64,000 nt of DNA from JAFAXD01 sp963833605 (GCA_963833605.1 CAWHYZ010000010.1:1-64000), one strand, 5' to 3'. Positions 26,918 through 35,730 are shown, numbered from the stretch's first letter. Made by a program: numbers and translations. Notes: generated by a model not told the origin, from the letters alone.

Positions 26918-27166
26918 ATGACCAAAATCCTGTCATTGGCTGCGATCGCCGGTTTGCTGATCGCCTCGTCACCAGCCGCACTCGCCAAGAGTCCGGGCGC
27001 GTCCGGGTTTGCGCCGGGGCAAATGATGCATCGACACGGCAGTGTTCGCACCTCACCCGGAGCTTCTGGTTACGCTCCCGGTCATTTGATGCACCGTTAT
27101 GGCAGCGTTCGGGATCATCCTGGCGCTTCTGGCTATGCGCCCCGACACGGGCTCGTGCGTCGGTAA
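26918..27166 (+). CDS. Secreted protein of three imperfect repeats
   Basis: 82 residues from ATG 26918 (GAGGAA upstream). Signal peptide ILSLAAIAGLLIASSPAALA, then three ~22-residue units: KSPGASGFAPGQMMHRHGSV, SPGASGYAPGHLMHRYGSV and HPGASGYAPRHGLV. Related PGASxYAPGH repeats occur in rhizobial secreted peptides; function unknown. Confidence 0.7.
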   Translation: MTKILSLAAIAGLLIASSPAALAKSPGASGFAPGQMMHRHGSVRTSPGASGYAPGHLMHRYGSVRDHPGASGYAPRHGLVRR

Positions 27167-27472
27167 GCGCCGGGCGGCGGCTTCATTTCGAACGCCGCAG
27201 CCAAACTAGTCCACGCAAACGTGCCAATGATGATGCTCGCGCACGCGGGAAGGATGAAGGTAGAGGATTCTAACATGCGATTGCTCAGCCTGTCGCATGG
27301 TCACCTGCTCACCGAAACGATAATCGGCCGCAATTAGCCGAAGCGAAACCATACCTTTGCAGAAGCGCCGGGTGTTCACGGGGCGGCTTACTGGGGAAAG
27401 CGCCCGCTATCCGGAACTTTGCTGTCAAGGCTGAGTTGATCGTATGGGCGTGGCGGTAACAGGATCAAACAA

Positions 27473-27986
27473 ATGAACGAAACATCAAACTGGCAGAAAG
27501 CCGGCCAGCCTCGCAGCGCAGTCGGTTCTTTGCCGAACAAGCAATCATCGGGACAAGCATTCGGCCAGACCGCACGCAAACAGGCAGAGTCCTTCAGCAA
27601 TAACGTCGGCGCCGCACTCGATCGCGGAACATCAGATCTTGCCGATTCGGCAAGCGCTGCACGCGACAGTTTTGCCGAAGACTTGTCGAATTCTGCGTGC
27701 CGACGTGGCCCGGATGCAGGAAACCGTGTCCAAGTTCGCAAGTGAAGCCGGCAGCACGGCCACGCGCACGGTCCGCAACGTCGGGCAAGCTGTCGCGTCG
27801 GAGGTTGGATCGACCGCGAGCTCGATTGCGGAGGCTGGCTCCGAAATGGCGTCCTCGGCCAAGCAGCAGATGAAAACATTCGCCTCCGGGTTCGAAGACC
27901 TGGCGCGAAAGAATCCGCTTGCCATATTGACCGCGAGCCTGCTGGCCGGAGCGATCATCGGCATGATGTGGCGACGCCGCCGGTAA
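27473..27986 (+). pseudogene. DUF883/ElaB-like membrane-anchored protein, frameshifted
   Basis: The N-terminal half (MNETSNWQKAGQPRSAVGSL ... ARDSFAEDLSN) and the C-terminal half (LRADVARMQETVSKFASEAG ... FASGFEDLARKNPLAILTAS - LLAGAIIGMMWRRRR) are in different frames. One extra T near 27690 accounts for it. The helix-rich body with a single C-terminal membrane anchor ending in Arg is the ElaB/YqjD-type layout. These proteins bind ribosomes at the membrane in stationary-phase E. coli; the role here is inferred only by shape. Confidence 0.65.
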
Positions 27987-28006
27987 TACTACGCGGCCTT
28001 GCGTAC

Positions 28007-28273
28007 ATGACGCGCATTGTGTTCCCCATGCTGATGATGCGCTTGGCAGGGGCCCTTCGTGACCGCAAATTTCCCCACTCGGGAGCTAAATTTGTAGCGC
28101 TGGTAGCGGTGCGCCTTGGCTGCGTCGCACTCGCCGCCGCCGGAATCGTGACAGCCTTGCGTATCGCCTTTGGACGCGATGCGCTGAGTAACTTATACGG
28201 GGTGACTGCCCCAGTCGGAACTCACGGTGCTCGGCTAAGGGTGCTTGAATGGGCGTCACTGCGACGCATTTAG
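28007..28273 (+). CDS. Possible small membrane protein
   Basis: 88 residues, MTRIVFPMLMMRLAGALRDR ... ALVAVRLGCVALAAAGIVTA. One hydrophobic helix. It directly follows the DUF883-like gene, but no ribosome-binding site or family is evident. Confidence 0.35.
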   Translation: MTRIVFPMLMMRLAGALRDRKFPHSGAKFVALVAVRLGCVALAAAGIVTALRIAFGRDALSNLYGVTAPVGTHGARLRVLEWASLRRI

Positions 28274-28292
28274 TGGTCAGTTTTATACAGAC
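28273..28292 (+). promoter_or_regulatory. GTGAGCAAT motif, copy e (divergent)
   Basis: GTGGTCAGTTTTATACAGAC, about 100 nt upstream of the sensor kinase start at 28394. Confidence 0.4.
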
Positions 28293-28393
28293 CCGCCTTT
28301 GGCATGTGGCCTAGCTTTTGACTATCCCAACCCATGATCAGTTGCCCCGAACGCGGAGATCATGCCAAGCGCGGATATACCGGCGGAGGCGTT

Positions 28394-29464
28394 GTGCAAA
28401 CCACCAATTTCAGGCAGCAGTTCACCGACATCGCAGATGCGTGCGCACTCGCTCAGAGCATCGTCGATACTGTGCGTGAACCTGTGCTTGTGCTCGACAA
28501 GATGCTGCGCGTTATCGCCGCGAGCCGCTCCTTCTATTCGGATTTTAAGGTCAGGCCTGAGGACACCCAAGGCAGACTTCTTTACGCGTTGGGCGATGGG
28601 CAATGGAACATTCCAAAGCTTCGCGTGTTGCTGGAAAAAATCATCCCCGAGCACGGCGTAATGGAGGGCTATGAGGTCGAGCACGAGTTCCCCGATCTCG
28701 GACACCGCACGATGTACTTAAATGCCCGCCAAGTGACTTACAAGGAAGGCGCCGAAACGACCATCCTGCTCGGCATAGAGGATGTCACCGAACGGCGCAT
28801 TCTGGAGCGCGAAAAAGACGAGCTGTTGCGACAAAAAGAAGTGATGCTTGTGGAACTGCAGCACCGAATCGCCAACAGTCTACAAATCATTGCAGGCATT
28901 ATCTTGCTGAAAGCGAACAGGGTCGATTCCGATGAGACGCGCGGTCACCTGCAGGACGCTCACAAGCGCGTCCTCTCGATTGCGGCGGTGCAACAGCAGC
29001 TCCATGCGTCCGGGATCATTGGACCTATCGATATGGTGCCTTATCTCTCAAAGCTGTGCGCGGCCCTCGCGACCTCGATCGTTGGCGACAATGCGTCAGT
29101 AAGGATCAAAGTGATCGGCGAAGGGGGTAATGCGACTTGCCGGGAAGCTGAGAGCTTAGGTTTGATCGCCACCGAGCTTGTTATGAATGCTCTGAAGCAT
29201 GCGTTCCCCAGTCATAAAACCGATGGTCGCGTAGTCATCGCTTATGATGTCGATGGAACGAATTGGAAGCTTTCGGTCGCCGACAATGGGAGCGGCAGGC
29301 CGGATGGCGTCTTTGCACAACCAAAAACCGGACTCGGAACCGGTATCGTGAAGGCACTCGCGCAACAGCTCGGTGCCAAGGTTGAGACAATCTCCGATCC
29401 AGACGGCACGACCGTGTCGATCACTCACGCCACGTTCTGGACCAAGGAAAACCGAGCTGCGTAA
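28394..29464 (+). CDS. PAS-HisKA_2 sensor histidine kinase
   Basis: 356 residues from GTG 28394, five bases after GGCGGAGG. A PAS-type domain (residues about 15-140; REPVLVLDKMLRVIAASRSF, ending VTERRILEREKDEL) precedes a HisKA_2 box with the phospho-acceptor His in VELQHRIANSLQIIAGIILL. The HATPase shows LGLIATELVMNALKHAFP (N box), VADNGSGRPDG and GLGTGIVKALAQQLGA (G boxes). No membrane helix, so it is a cytosolic sensor. These kinases usually feed PhyR-type or stand-alone regulators of the general stress response; none is adjacent. Confidence 0.9.
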   Translation: MQTTNFRQQFTDIADACALAQSIVDTVREPVLVLDKMLRVIAASRSFYSDFKVRPEDTQGRLLYALGDGQWNIPKLRVLLEKIIPEHGVMEGYEVEHEFPDLGHRTMYLNARQVTYKEGAETTILLGIEDVTERRILEREKDELLRQKEVMLVELQHRIANSLQIIAGIILLKANRVDSDETRGHLQDAHKRVLSIAAVQQQLHASGIIGPIDMVPYLSKLCAALATSIVGDNASVRIKVIGEGGNATCREAESLGLIATELVMNALKHAFPSHKTDGRVVIAYDVDGTNWKLSVADNGSGRPDGVFAQPKTGLGTGIVKALAQQLGAKVETISDPDGTTVSITHATFWTKENRAA

Positions 29465-29580
29465 ACACCGACAATCCGTTTCTTCAGCTTCGTGCTGCCG
29501 TGCATGCATCCGGCGCCGAAGCGGGGCGTAGCCAGCCCAAACCATCGCGCTGCAAACGCGCGTTGGCCGAGGACAAACCC

Positions 29581-30042
29581 ATGACGTTGTATTTTGCCGA
29601 GGTCGTCAACTTTGTTGCGGCGCATCCGCACTATGCTCTCGGTGCGGTTTTCCTGCTGGCGCTGTCAGAGGCCATCCCTGTGATCGGCACCGTAGTCCCC
29701 GGCTCGACGCTTATTATTGGTATCAGTGCTCTCGCGACAGGGGCCTATGTGAACTCATCGCTCCTGCTTCTTGCTGCCACGGTGGGAGCAGTTCTCGGCG
29801 ACGGCTTGTCGTTCTGGTTCGGACAGCGATATCATCGAGAAACTCTCCTCTGCTGGCCGCTGAATCGGTATCCTCAGTTCATTAGCCGCAGCGAAACGTT
29901 CATCATCAGATACGGCGCCGCGAGCGTCTTTCTGGCCCGTTTCACAGCTGTAGCAAATCGCGATTTTTTGGTAGTGATGGAGCGCGCAGATTACAATACG
30001 GCACCGCCGCAGGATAGGAGATCGCCGTGCTTACATTGGTAA
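29581..30042 (+). pseudogene. DedA-family membrane protein, 3' truncated
   Basis: From ATG 29581 the DedA pattern is clear: VFLLALSEAIPVIGTVVPGS - TLIIGISALATG, GDGLSFWFGQRYH and YGAASVFLARFTAV. After that point DedA proteins continue for about 80 residues with the RxxxPxxAG motif; here the frame becomes unrelated (ANRDFLVVMERADY...) and stops. Truncation lies near 29952. DedA proteins move lipids across the membrane; this fragment lacks the second re-entrant half. Confidence 0.7.
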
Positions 30043-30212
30043 TAGGAATTCTGATTATCGTCGTCATCGGTGCGATCTTGTTTTGGGTCATCGAAAAATT
30101 CTGCCCGGACCGGCGACTGGCATATCTTTTGAAGCTGCTAGTTGTGCTGGTCTGTTTGGGAGCGATCGTGGCCCGCGTACTTCCGATGCTCGGGTATCCG
30201 TCTTTTCTCTAG
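30027..30212 (+). CDS. Small two-helix membrane protein
   Basis: 61 residues from GTG 30027, six bases after AGGAGA. Helices LTLVIGILIIVVIGAILFWV and LLKLLVVLVCLGAIVARVLP. Not recognised beyond a small rhizobial membrane peptide. Confidence 0.6.
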   Translation: MLTLVIGILIIVVIGAILFWVIEKFCPDRRLAYLLKLLVVLVCLGAIVARVLPMLGYPSFL

Positions 30213-30349
30213 CGGCATCACAATTGATTTGATGAACGCGTGAATTGTGCGAGCCGGGCCATCTTCGCGGCCATCGCTGCACACGGTCAATTGGTGCAGA
30301 ATAAATTCTGCAATGTAAACCAGCGCCGCCGCACCGAAGCGGCTGGGTT

Positions 30350-31456
30350 TCACCCCTCGAGAAAGTGGCCGAATGCAGCCAGCGGCCGCACACGGTCACA
30401 GATGATCTTGCTAATCGCTAGCATGGGCACAGAGAGGATTGCGCCCGGAATGCCCCACATCCAGAACCAGAAGACGAGCGAGATGATGACGAGAACGGGA
30501 TTGAGGGTGAACCGTCTGGCCAGCAGCATCGGCGTTACTGTCTCGCCCTCGATCAGATGAAGTCCAACGTAAAGCCCCGCAGGAAGCAGCGCTTGCCAGA
30601 GCGGATCAATGGTCAAAAGGCCGGCGAGGAGGAAGATCAGCACGCCCAAGGCAGTGCCGAGGATCGGCACATAGTTCAGCAGAAAAGCCACCGTCCCCCA
30701 CAGGATTGGGTCGCCCACCCCTGTGAGCCACATCGCCAACGCCATAGCGATACCGACGGCCGCGTTCATGATCGTGATCGTGACCAGATACGCGGAGATG
30801 TCGCTTTCGATTTGCTGCGAGATGTCAACCACCTGGCGCTTGCCGCTGAACCGCGGCATTATTTCGACGAGGCGGTGCAGGAAGATATCGCCAGACACGA
30901 GCAGGAAAAAAAGAAACAGCACCGTCGTGAAAAGCCCGCTGGCAAAGTTCCGGGTCCCCGTGAATAGCTTCGTCAGAAGAGTTGGGCCTGGCGCCGCAGC
31001 GGCGGTATTTGGTGATGGTCCCGTTCCTCCAAAATCTTCCACCTGCTGCAAGAACCGTTGCAGGGTATTGATAGGTTCTCGCATGAAATCCAGCCGCTCT
31101 TGAAGCCGAGGAATGCCCTCAGGAAGCTTGGCTGCCCAGGTGCGGGCGGGACCGGAGATAGCCGTACCCAAACCGACGATCGTTCCGAATAGCGCAAAGA
31201 TCAGCAGCAGCGCCGCGAGTATGCGCGGTAAGCGCAACCGCTCCAATATGCGCATGGCGGGCTGTAGCAGGAGCTTAAGAACGATGGCAAAGACCAGGGG
31301 CAACACGATCTCGCTCGCGACATAGGCCGTCGTCAGCAGTGCAAGGACAAATAGGCCACCAAGAAATATGACCTTCGGATCAGAAGGCAGGGGAATTTCC
31401 GCCGGCTGTTCTGCCGTTGGCGCGACCTCGATCTCCTGATCGTTGTTAGGTGCCAT
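30350..31456 (-). CDS. AI-2E-family (PerM-type) transporter
   Basis: 368 residues from ATG 31456; an ATG at 31603 would add 49 residues, and neither start has a good ribosome-binding site. The family layout is present: an N-terminal helix pair (VIFLGGLFVLALLTTAYVAS; PLVFAIVLKLLLQPAMRILE), a soluble middle, then GLFTTVLFLFFLLVSGDIFL, LWGTVAFLLNYVPILGTALG and EGETVTPMLLARRFTLNPVL. Members act in export of small molecules or sodium/proton exchange; substrate here unknown. Confidence 0.88.
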   Translation of the reverse strand: MAPNNDQEIEVAPTAEQPAEIPLPSDPKVIFLGGLFVLALLTTAYVASEIVLPLVFAIVLKLLLQPAMRILERLRLPRILAALLLIFALFGTIVGLGTAISGPARTWAAKLPEGIPRLQERLDFMREPINTLQRFLQQVEDFGGTGPSPNTAAAAPGPTLLTKLFTGTRNFASGLFTTVLFLFFLLVSGDIFLHRLVEIMPRFSGKRQVVDISQQIESDISAYLVTITIMNAAVGIAMALAMWLTGVGDPILWGTVAFLLNYVPILGTALGVLIFLLAGLLTIDPLWQALLPAGLYVGLHLIEGETVTPMLLARRFTLNPVLVIISLVFWFWMWGIPGAILSVPMLAISKIICDRVRPLAAFGHFLEG

Positions 31457-31788
31457 GTTCAACACTGCATCGATACCTGGGCGCTCACTATCCACCTTCC
31501 TTTCAAACGCCGCTATAGGCGCTAGCCGGTTCCGAGCCACAGCCTCAGCGGACTTGAATGCAGGCAGTTTGAGCCCTCCTTGCCGCCGGTCGGGACGGGG
31601 CATTTTGAAAACGCCTAACGAGCGATGGGCCGAGGAGCAAACTCCCACGGCATCTGGACCATGGCTCGTGGCCAGCGTTCGACTTCCCCACCGGATCGAT
31701 GACGAGAGGGTGCTTTCCAAGTCGTTTTTTAACGTGCTGATGAGTCTGCTTCGGCTAAATGTCACCGATTATCATACCATCGAGCATG

Positions 31789-31956
31789 CCCCGCCTCAGC
31801 GGCGTTATCAGCTTCGAGTTGGTCGAGATCGCGGGAAAATCGCTCGGCCTGATGCGCGAGCTGCTGCCCCATGAGGCGCGGATGGTGGCGCTCGTCAACC
31901 CCAACTTCGCGTTCAGCGGAGCGGTCATCGAGGAGTTGCGTAACTTGAACTTGAAG
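31789..31956 (+). pseudogene. Fragment of an ABC substrate-binding protein
   Basis: PRLSGVISFELVEIAGKSLG - LMRELLPHEARMVALVNPNF - AFSGAVIEELRNL matches the middle of PF04392-type binding proteins. Both sides are unrelated. No other gene is seen in 31604-32123. Confidence 0.55.
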
Positions 31957-32123
31957 ATCGTCACGAATTCGCGGGATCGGCCAACGCGATTTCTCGCGAA
32001 GCCACTCGGCGAGCACCACCTCAACAAACACCGCTATGGTTCGTTGATCTGCTCTGGCAGCCCCTTTCGAGCGCTTTCTTGATCCCTGGTGTGACCCGCA
32101 GGGAGATGGATTCGGATTTTGTC

Positions 32124-32255
32124 TCAGAAGAAGAATTTCCAGATGACAAGCACCCCCAGCACGATGAGGAATGCGATCGCAAACCATTTGCGCGACTTCG
32201 CAAACCATTTGCGCGACTTGGACTGTCTGGGTGCGTCTGGCCGGTTTTCCGACAT
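32124..32255 (-). CDS. Small membrane peptide with a duplicated basic segment
   Basis: 43 residues: a basic N-terminus with KSRKWFAKSRKWFA followed by one helix (IAFLIVLGVLVIWKFFF). The duplication comes from an exact 21-bp tandem repeat at 32178-32219. Confidence 0.6.
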   Translation of the reverse strand: MSENRPDAPRQSKSRKWFAKSRKWFAIAFLIVLGVLVIWKFFF

Positions 32256-32273
32256 GTCTGCAGCCCCCGTGAC

Positions 32274-32534
32274 TTAGCGGCGCCCGCTGGTGCGCTTTTG
32301 CGATTGCGTCGCTATCTCCTCCCCTAGCGCTTTCTTCTGGTGGATCTTCAGGGCCTCTCGGCCGGTTTCTGTGAGCGTGAAGTGGATAGTGTTCGGACTG
32401 AACCTGTCATGCTGAGGAAGGACATAACCGGCTTTGATCAACCGATCGTATGTGTTCCCAGAGACGCTGAGCCGGCCCCCCTGGTCCTGAAGTCTACTAA
32501 GGAAAAGGCCCTCTTTTTTGGTAAGTTTGGGCAT
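32274..32534 (-). CDS. Small winged-helix-like hypothetical protein
   Basis: 86 residues, MPKLTKKEGLFLSRLQDQGG ... RLIKAGYVLPQHDRFSPNTI - HFTLTETGREAL. GGGGAG precedes the ATG. The helix-turn-helix plus wing ending in LTETGREAL resembles DNA-binding winged helices, but no family is assigned. Confidence 0.6.
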   Translation of the reverse strand: MPKLTKKEGLFLSRLQDQGGRLSVSGNTYDRLIKAGYVLPQHDRFSPNTIHFTLTETGREALKIHQKKALGEEIATQSQKRTSGRR

Positions 32535-32648
32535 TTTCTTCTCCCCGCGTCATTCTGACTCAGGCGCGGCTTCCTGAATAGTCCCCCTCATGTCTGTTAC
32601 ACTTCCTGTCAGTAAAAAGAGCATTGTTCCCACAGTCGATTACATAGG

Positions 32649-32807
32649 GCCAAATCGCACCTCAAGACCCACGCCTGCGGCTTCAAGCTCGCGAACGACG
32701 GCGTCGATGCCCGAGCGCTGCAAGCCTATCTCGGGCACCGGAATATTCAGCATACGGTGCGCGACACCGAGTTGGCGCCGACGTTTAAGGGCTTCTGGAG
32801 GGATTGA
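32649..32807 (+). pseudogene. C-terminal remnant of a tyrosine recombinase
   Basis: AKSHLKTHACGFKLANDGVD - ARALQAYLGHRNIQHTVRDT - ELAPTFKGFWRD-stop aligns with the end of phage-integrase-type recombinases (HxLRHSCGxxLAxxGxD... LGHxxIQHTxRYTEL...FKGFW). The Arg of the RHS box has been lost, and the catalytic Tyr position (RYTEL) reads RDTEL, so this fragment is dead. It is the only integrase trace on the inferred island. Confidence 0.75.
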
Positions 32808-32884
32808 CGTTATCCCCGTCGTATTCGTTCGCGTCGGCGGGGGCCGAACCAAGTGTTGGCCTTCGACGCATATCAAAGGTGAGT

Positions 32885-32904
32885 GTGAGCAATTTTGAGC
32901 AGGC
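32885..32904 (+). promoter_or_regulatory. GTGAGCAAT motif, copy f
   Basis: GTGAGCAATTTTGAGCAGGC, 53 nt upstream of the rlpA-like start at 32958. Confidence 0.55.
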
Positions 32905-32957
32905 AGTCCTGCTTTACGGATGTTATTTTCTGCCGGCCACGATTAGGAGGGTTTCTG

Positions 32958-33365
32958 ATGATTTATTGGCGATTGGCATCGTTTATAGCTGGACTTGTTC
33001 TCGCGGCAAGCGCTTCGGCCGCCCTTGCCGAATCCGGCATGGCGTCGGTCTACAACAGCGGTGGACATACGGCGAGCGGCGAGCAGCCGAATTCGAGCGT
33101 TTTTACGGCCGCCCACCGCACGTTGCCGTTCGGCACAATGGTGCAGGTCATCAATACAAATAACGGCCGCATCATCACCGTGCGCATCAACGACGTGGTC
33201 CTTTCACCCGTGGCCGGGTGATCGATCTGAACTCGCGCCGAGGCTAGCCAGCTTGGCTTCACCGACCTGGCTCCCGTCGCGCTGACCGTGATACCGGTGC
33301 TCATTGATCCAGGACAAGTGCCGCGCGTTCAATGCTGCAAAGGGCGGGCACCGATTACACCATAA
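32958..33365 (+). pseudogene. RlpA-like septal-ring lytic transglycosylase, frameshifted
   Basis: ATG 32958 follows TAGGAGG. Signal peptide ASFIAGLVLAASASAALAES, then the double-psi barrel: GMASVYNSGGHTASGEQPNS, AAHRTLPFGTMVQVINTNNG and RIITVRIND. One C is missing near 33195, so RGPFTRGRVIDLNS appears only in the next frame; a second shift precedes ASQLGFTDLAPVALTVIP. RlpA proteins cleave denuded glycans; this copy would make only the first ~80 residues. Confidence 0.8.
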
Positions 33366-33413
33366 CCCACCGCTCCTGTTCAGGAGCCTTGCTAGGTATT
33401 GGAGGAAGAAATC

Positions 33414-33447
33414 ATGCACAGGGACCGGAGCGTCGGATCGGCGAAAC
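33414..33447 (+). pseudogene. First codons of a CsbD gene, cut at a junction
   Basis: GGAGGAAGAAATC then MHRDRSVGSAK matches the leader and start of the other CsbD genes (MDKDRVVGSAK). Homology ends at about 33447, where a minus-strand dehydrogenase fragment begins. Confidence 0.6.
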
Positions 33448-33857
33448 GTTGCCCGCCTGGCAAAGGACCGCGCATCGTTCTTGCACAGCCTCGAACGCAA
33501 AGATCCGATCGATCACGGGGCGCAGGCGCCAGCGCGCGATCGCGCCGTTCATCTGCTCGAACATCTCCCGGCTGCCGGTCGAAATTGCCTGCACCGTAAG
33601 CCGCCGACCGAGAATGACGGACGGATCGATCTTGGCATCGCCGGCTAGGACGCCGATGACGACGACGCGCCCGTTGATCGCGCACGCGTGCATTGAGCGG
33701 GTCAATGTTCCAGAGCCACCAATCTCGATCACGCGGTCGACGCCGAACCCGTCCGTGAGCCGAAGCACCTCCCGGTCCCAATCCTGATGGGTGTTGTAAT
33801 TCACCACGTCTTCGGCACCCAGGCTCCTCAACCGATCGAGCTTCGCGTCGCTAGACT
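33448..33857 (-). pseudogene. Zinc-type alcohol dehydrogenase, internal/C-terminal fragment
   Basis: KLDRLRSLGAEDVVNYNTHQ, DGFGVDRVIEIGGSGTLTRS, NGRVVVIGVLAG and RLRPVIDRIFAFEAVQE match the second half of an MDR-family quinone/alcohol dehydrogenase. The catalytic N-terminal half and the last ~20 residues are missing. It lies head to tail with a LOG-like fragment at 33858. Confidence 0.75.
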
Positions 33858-34231
33858 AGCCGACGCCCCAGTTGTATATTGCTTGGGTCGGCTGCCAGTG
33901 ATGCGCGCAGCGCCTCCACCTTGCGACGCGCGGCAGCCGGCTCGCAGATCCGCGTGCTTCCAAAAACCACGATCGTTTGATGAATTTCGTGCTCCTCCAG
34001 CAGCAGCTCGGGCTTGAGATAGTCGACCTGAAGGCGCACACCGCGCACGCCGTCTCGTGCGAGAAACTCAATGTCATTATCAGCACGACGGTAGCTAGGG
34101 CTATTCAGGATCGCCTGCAGGCGCCGCGACGCTTCGGAATCTTCCTCAGTTGCCTTCGGCTGTTGCCACGGCAGCGCTTCCCGCCGCTTGTGGGGGTGGG
34201 GGGGCATTGGAATTTGGAGCTTCTTGTTCAT
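33858..34231 (-). pseudogene. LOG-like nucleotide-binding protein, N-terminal fragment
   Basis: From ATG 34231, MNKKLQIPMPPHPHKRREAL ... YRRADNDIEFLARDGVRGVR - LQVDYLKPELLLEEHEIHQT - IVVFGSTRI matches the start of the long LOG/TIGR00730-type Rossmann proteins. The PGGxGTxxE motif that defines activity would lie downstream and is lost at the junction near 33858. Confidence 0.65.
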
Positions 34232-34268
34232 CGAGCTATTCAGATCATTCCGATTTGGAACGGCATAT

Positions 34269-34433
34269 TCAAAGCCTGCCCAAAAGAAGCAGCACCACGA
34301 TGATGACCAGAATGACACCGATCACACCCATGCCACCGTGACCGTACCCGTAGCCATAGCCGCCAAAGCGGCCACTGAAGCCACCTAGCAAGAAAATGAT
34401 GAGGAGGATGACAAGTATGAGACCGAGGGACAT
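34269..34433 (-). CDS. DUF3309-like glycine-rich membrane peptide
   Basis: 54 residues: helix MSLGLILVILLIIFLLGGFS, a Gly/Tyr loop GRFGGYGYGYGHGGMG and helix VIGVILVIIVVLLLLGRL. Intact paralogue of the frameshifted copy at 26070. Likely a stress-linked membrane peptide; no function known. Confidence 0.7.
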   Translation of the reverse strand: MSLGLILVILLIIFLLGGFSGRFGGYGYGYGHGGMGVIGVILVIIVVLLLLGRL

Positions 34434-34555
34434 GATCTATCTCCGTTTCCGCAACCTAATCGAACATTGAGCCTTTTGGCATTTCTGCTGCAAAGCCCCA
34501 GATCGGGATTTTCCAGATAACGCGCTATCGGGGGTCCCATCCGGAAATTACAGAA

Positions 34556-34702
34556 CTACTTCTTCTCGATGGAAATACCGCTTTTGCCGACGTTGATCTC
34601 GATGCCGGCGGTCTTCTGCCGCTCCTGGTAGTACTTATAGCCGAAGACCACAGTAGCGATGACGAGCGCCCCGATGATAAGGTAGAGAACGTTCCGATTC
34701 AT
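34556..34702 (-). CDS. Small membrane-anchored peptide
   Basis: 48 residues, MNRNVLYLIIGALVIATVVF - GYKYYQERQKTAGIEINVGK - SGISIEKK. One membrane helix and a short exposed tail; similar peptides are widespread in Bradyrhizobiaceae. Confidence 0.7.
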   Translation of the reverse strand: MNRNVLYLIIGALVIATVVFGYKYYQERQKTAGIEINVGKSGISIEKK

Positions 34703-35009
34703 CGTCCAGGGAATCCTTATTGGTTTTGCCCTCGATGCCAGGTTATTCCGTCGCGAACTGCTCTTGTGATCGAAACGCCGTCACCAACTACCCAGCATAG
34801 CTCCTAAATTCCGCGCCCTAAACCGGAGGAATTCATCCGCTCCTTTAAAGTCCTGCTCACGCCAGTTTCATGCGCGACACGGACCTGCGAAGACCCTTCG
34901 CAAGGTGAAGACGGCTTAAGATGCCGCCTGTGTTCTCGCAGGCTTAGTTTGACCCTTCCGTCCTCAGCTGTCGGCAGGATGAGAAGAAGAAGCTCCCCAC
35001 TCGCAACGC

Positions 35010-35195
35010 CTATTTTCTTTTGAGCGCGTCTTTGACCGTGTCTTTGAGGCCGCCGATGGCATTCTGAACCCTGCCCTCTACCTTATCGGCCCGTCCTTCG
35101 GACTCCAGCTTAGCGTCACCGACCGTCTTGCCAACCGCCTTTTTGACAGCGCCTTTGACTTGTTTCGCCGATCCGACGACCCGGTCCTTATCCAT
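35010..35195 (-). CDS. CsbD-family stress protein, copy 2
   Basis: 61 residues, MDKDRVVGSAKQVKGAVKKA ... VEGRVQNAIGGLKDTVKDAL. Same family as the genes at 17061 and 33414. A GGAGGA site precedes the ATG. An exact FNR/FixK box lies about 100 nt upstream. The 34703-35009 stretch shows nothing. Confidence 0.9.
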   Translation of the reverse strand: MDKDRVVGSAKQVKGAVKKAVGKTVGDAKLESEGRADKVEGRVQNAIGGLKDTVKDALKRK

Positions 35196-35292
35196 GACTT
35201 CCTCCTCCAATACCTACTGAACGGGAGACGTGGGCTATAGTGTAAAATTGGCTCCCAACATTATAAAATCATAGCGCCGCCAGATCTCGTCG

Positions 35293-35306
35293 TTGACGTA
35301 GATCAA
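35293..35306 (-). promoter_or_regulatory. FNR/FixK-type box
   Basis: TTGACGTAGATCAA, an exact TTGAC-N4-ATCAA site, about 100 nt upstream of csbD copy 2 (minus strand). Confidence 0.65.
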
Positions 35307-35361
35307 GCGACATTCCCGCTCTCTATTCCGCATGCGGGCCGGCGGGATGCCTGGGCTTCAT

Positions 35362-35652
35362 TCATTCGCCGCCGCGCGCGATGCTCCGAGACCGCGTCTC
35401 CAGTTCGATCAAGACGGCCTGTGGATGCGGCTTTCCCTTGCGATCGGCACTCCGGGTAATTTCCGCGTCGCAGTTCATACAGGAGAAGATTTGCACTTCG
35501 TAGGCGTGGAGCCCGGGCTCGGGGGAACGACGGAATAAGTGCATCTCAGCGTCGCAGGATGGGCAAGGGGGCCGATCTTCTACGCCAAACGCACGCGGCT
35601 CCCTCATGCCAATTGGGCGTCTGCCTTGGACCGTTGGTTGCGATGTGTACAT
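35362..35652 (-). CDS. Small zinc-ribbon protein
   Basis: 96 residues from ATG 35652, after GGGGAG. CPSCDAEM and SCMNCDAEI form a C-x2-C...C-x2-C zinc ribbon around a short beta hairpin. It is preceded by motif copy g. Function unknown; nucleic-acid or protein binding is possible. Confidence 0.65.
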   Translation of the reverse strand: MYTSQPTVQGRRPIGMREPRAFGVEDRPPCPSCDAEMHLFRRSPEPGLHAYEVQIFSCMNCDAEITRSADRKGKPHPQAVLIELETRSRSIARGGE

Positions 35653-35712
35653 GAGAACTCCCCTTAATTTGACGCCACCCCGCAGGAATATTGCACTGCA
35701 ATCACAATGAAG

Positions 35713-35730
35713 CTGTTCAATATCGCTCAC
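35713..35730 (-). promoter_or_regulatory. GTGAGCAAT motif, copy g
   Basis: Minus strand GTGAGCGATATTGAACAG, 60 nt upstream of the zinc-ribbon gene at 35652. Confidence 0.5.

Noticed and set aside
30557..30967. Plus-strand reading frames opposite the AI-2E transporter
   Set aside because: They mirror the strong minus-strand gene, have no ribosome-binding site and show shadow-type Arg/Pro-rich composition.
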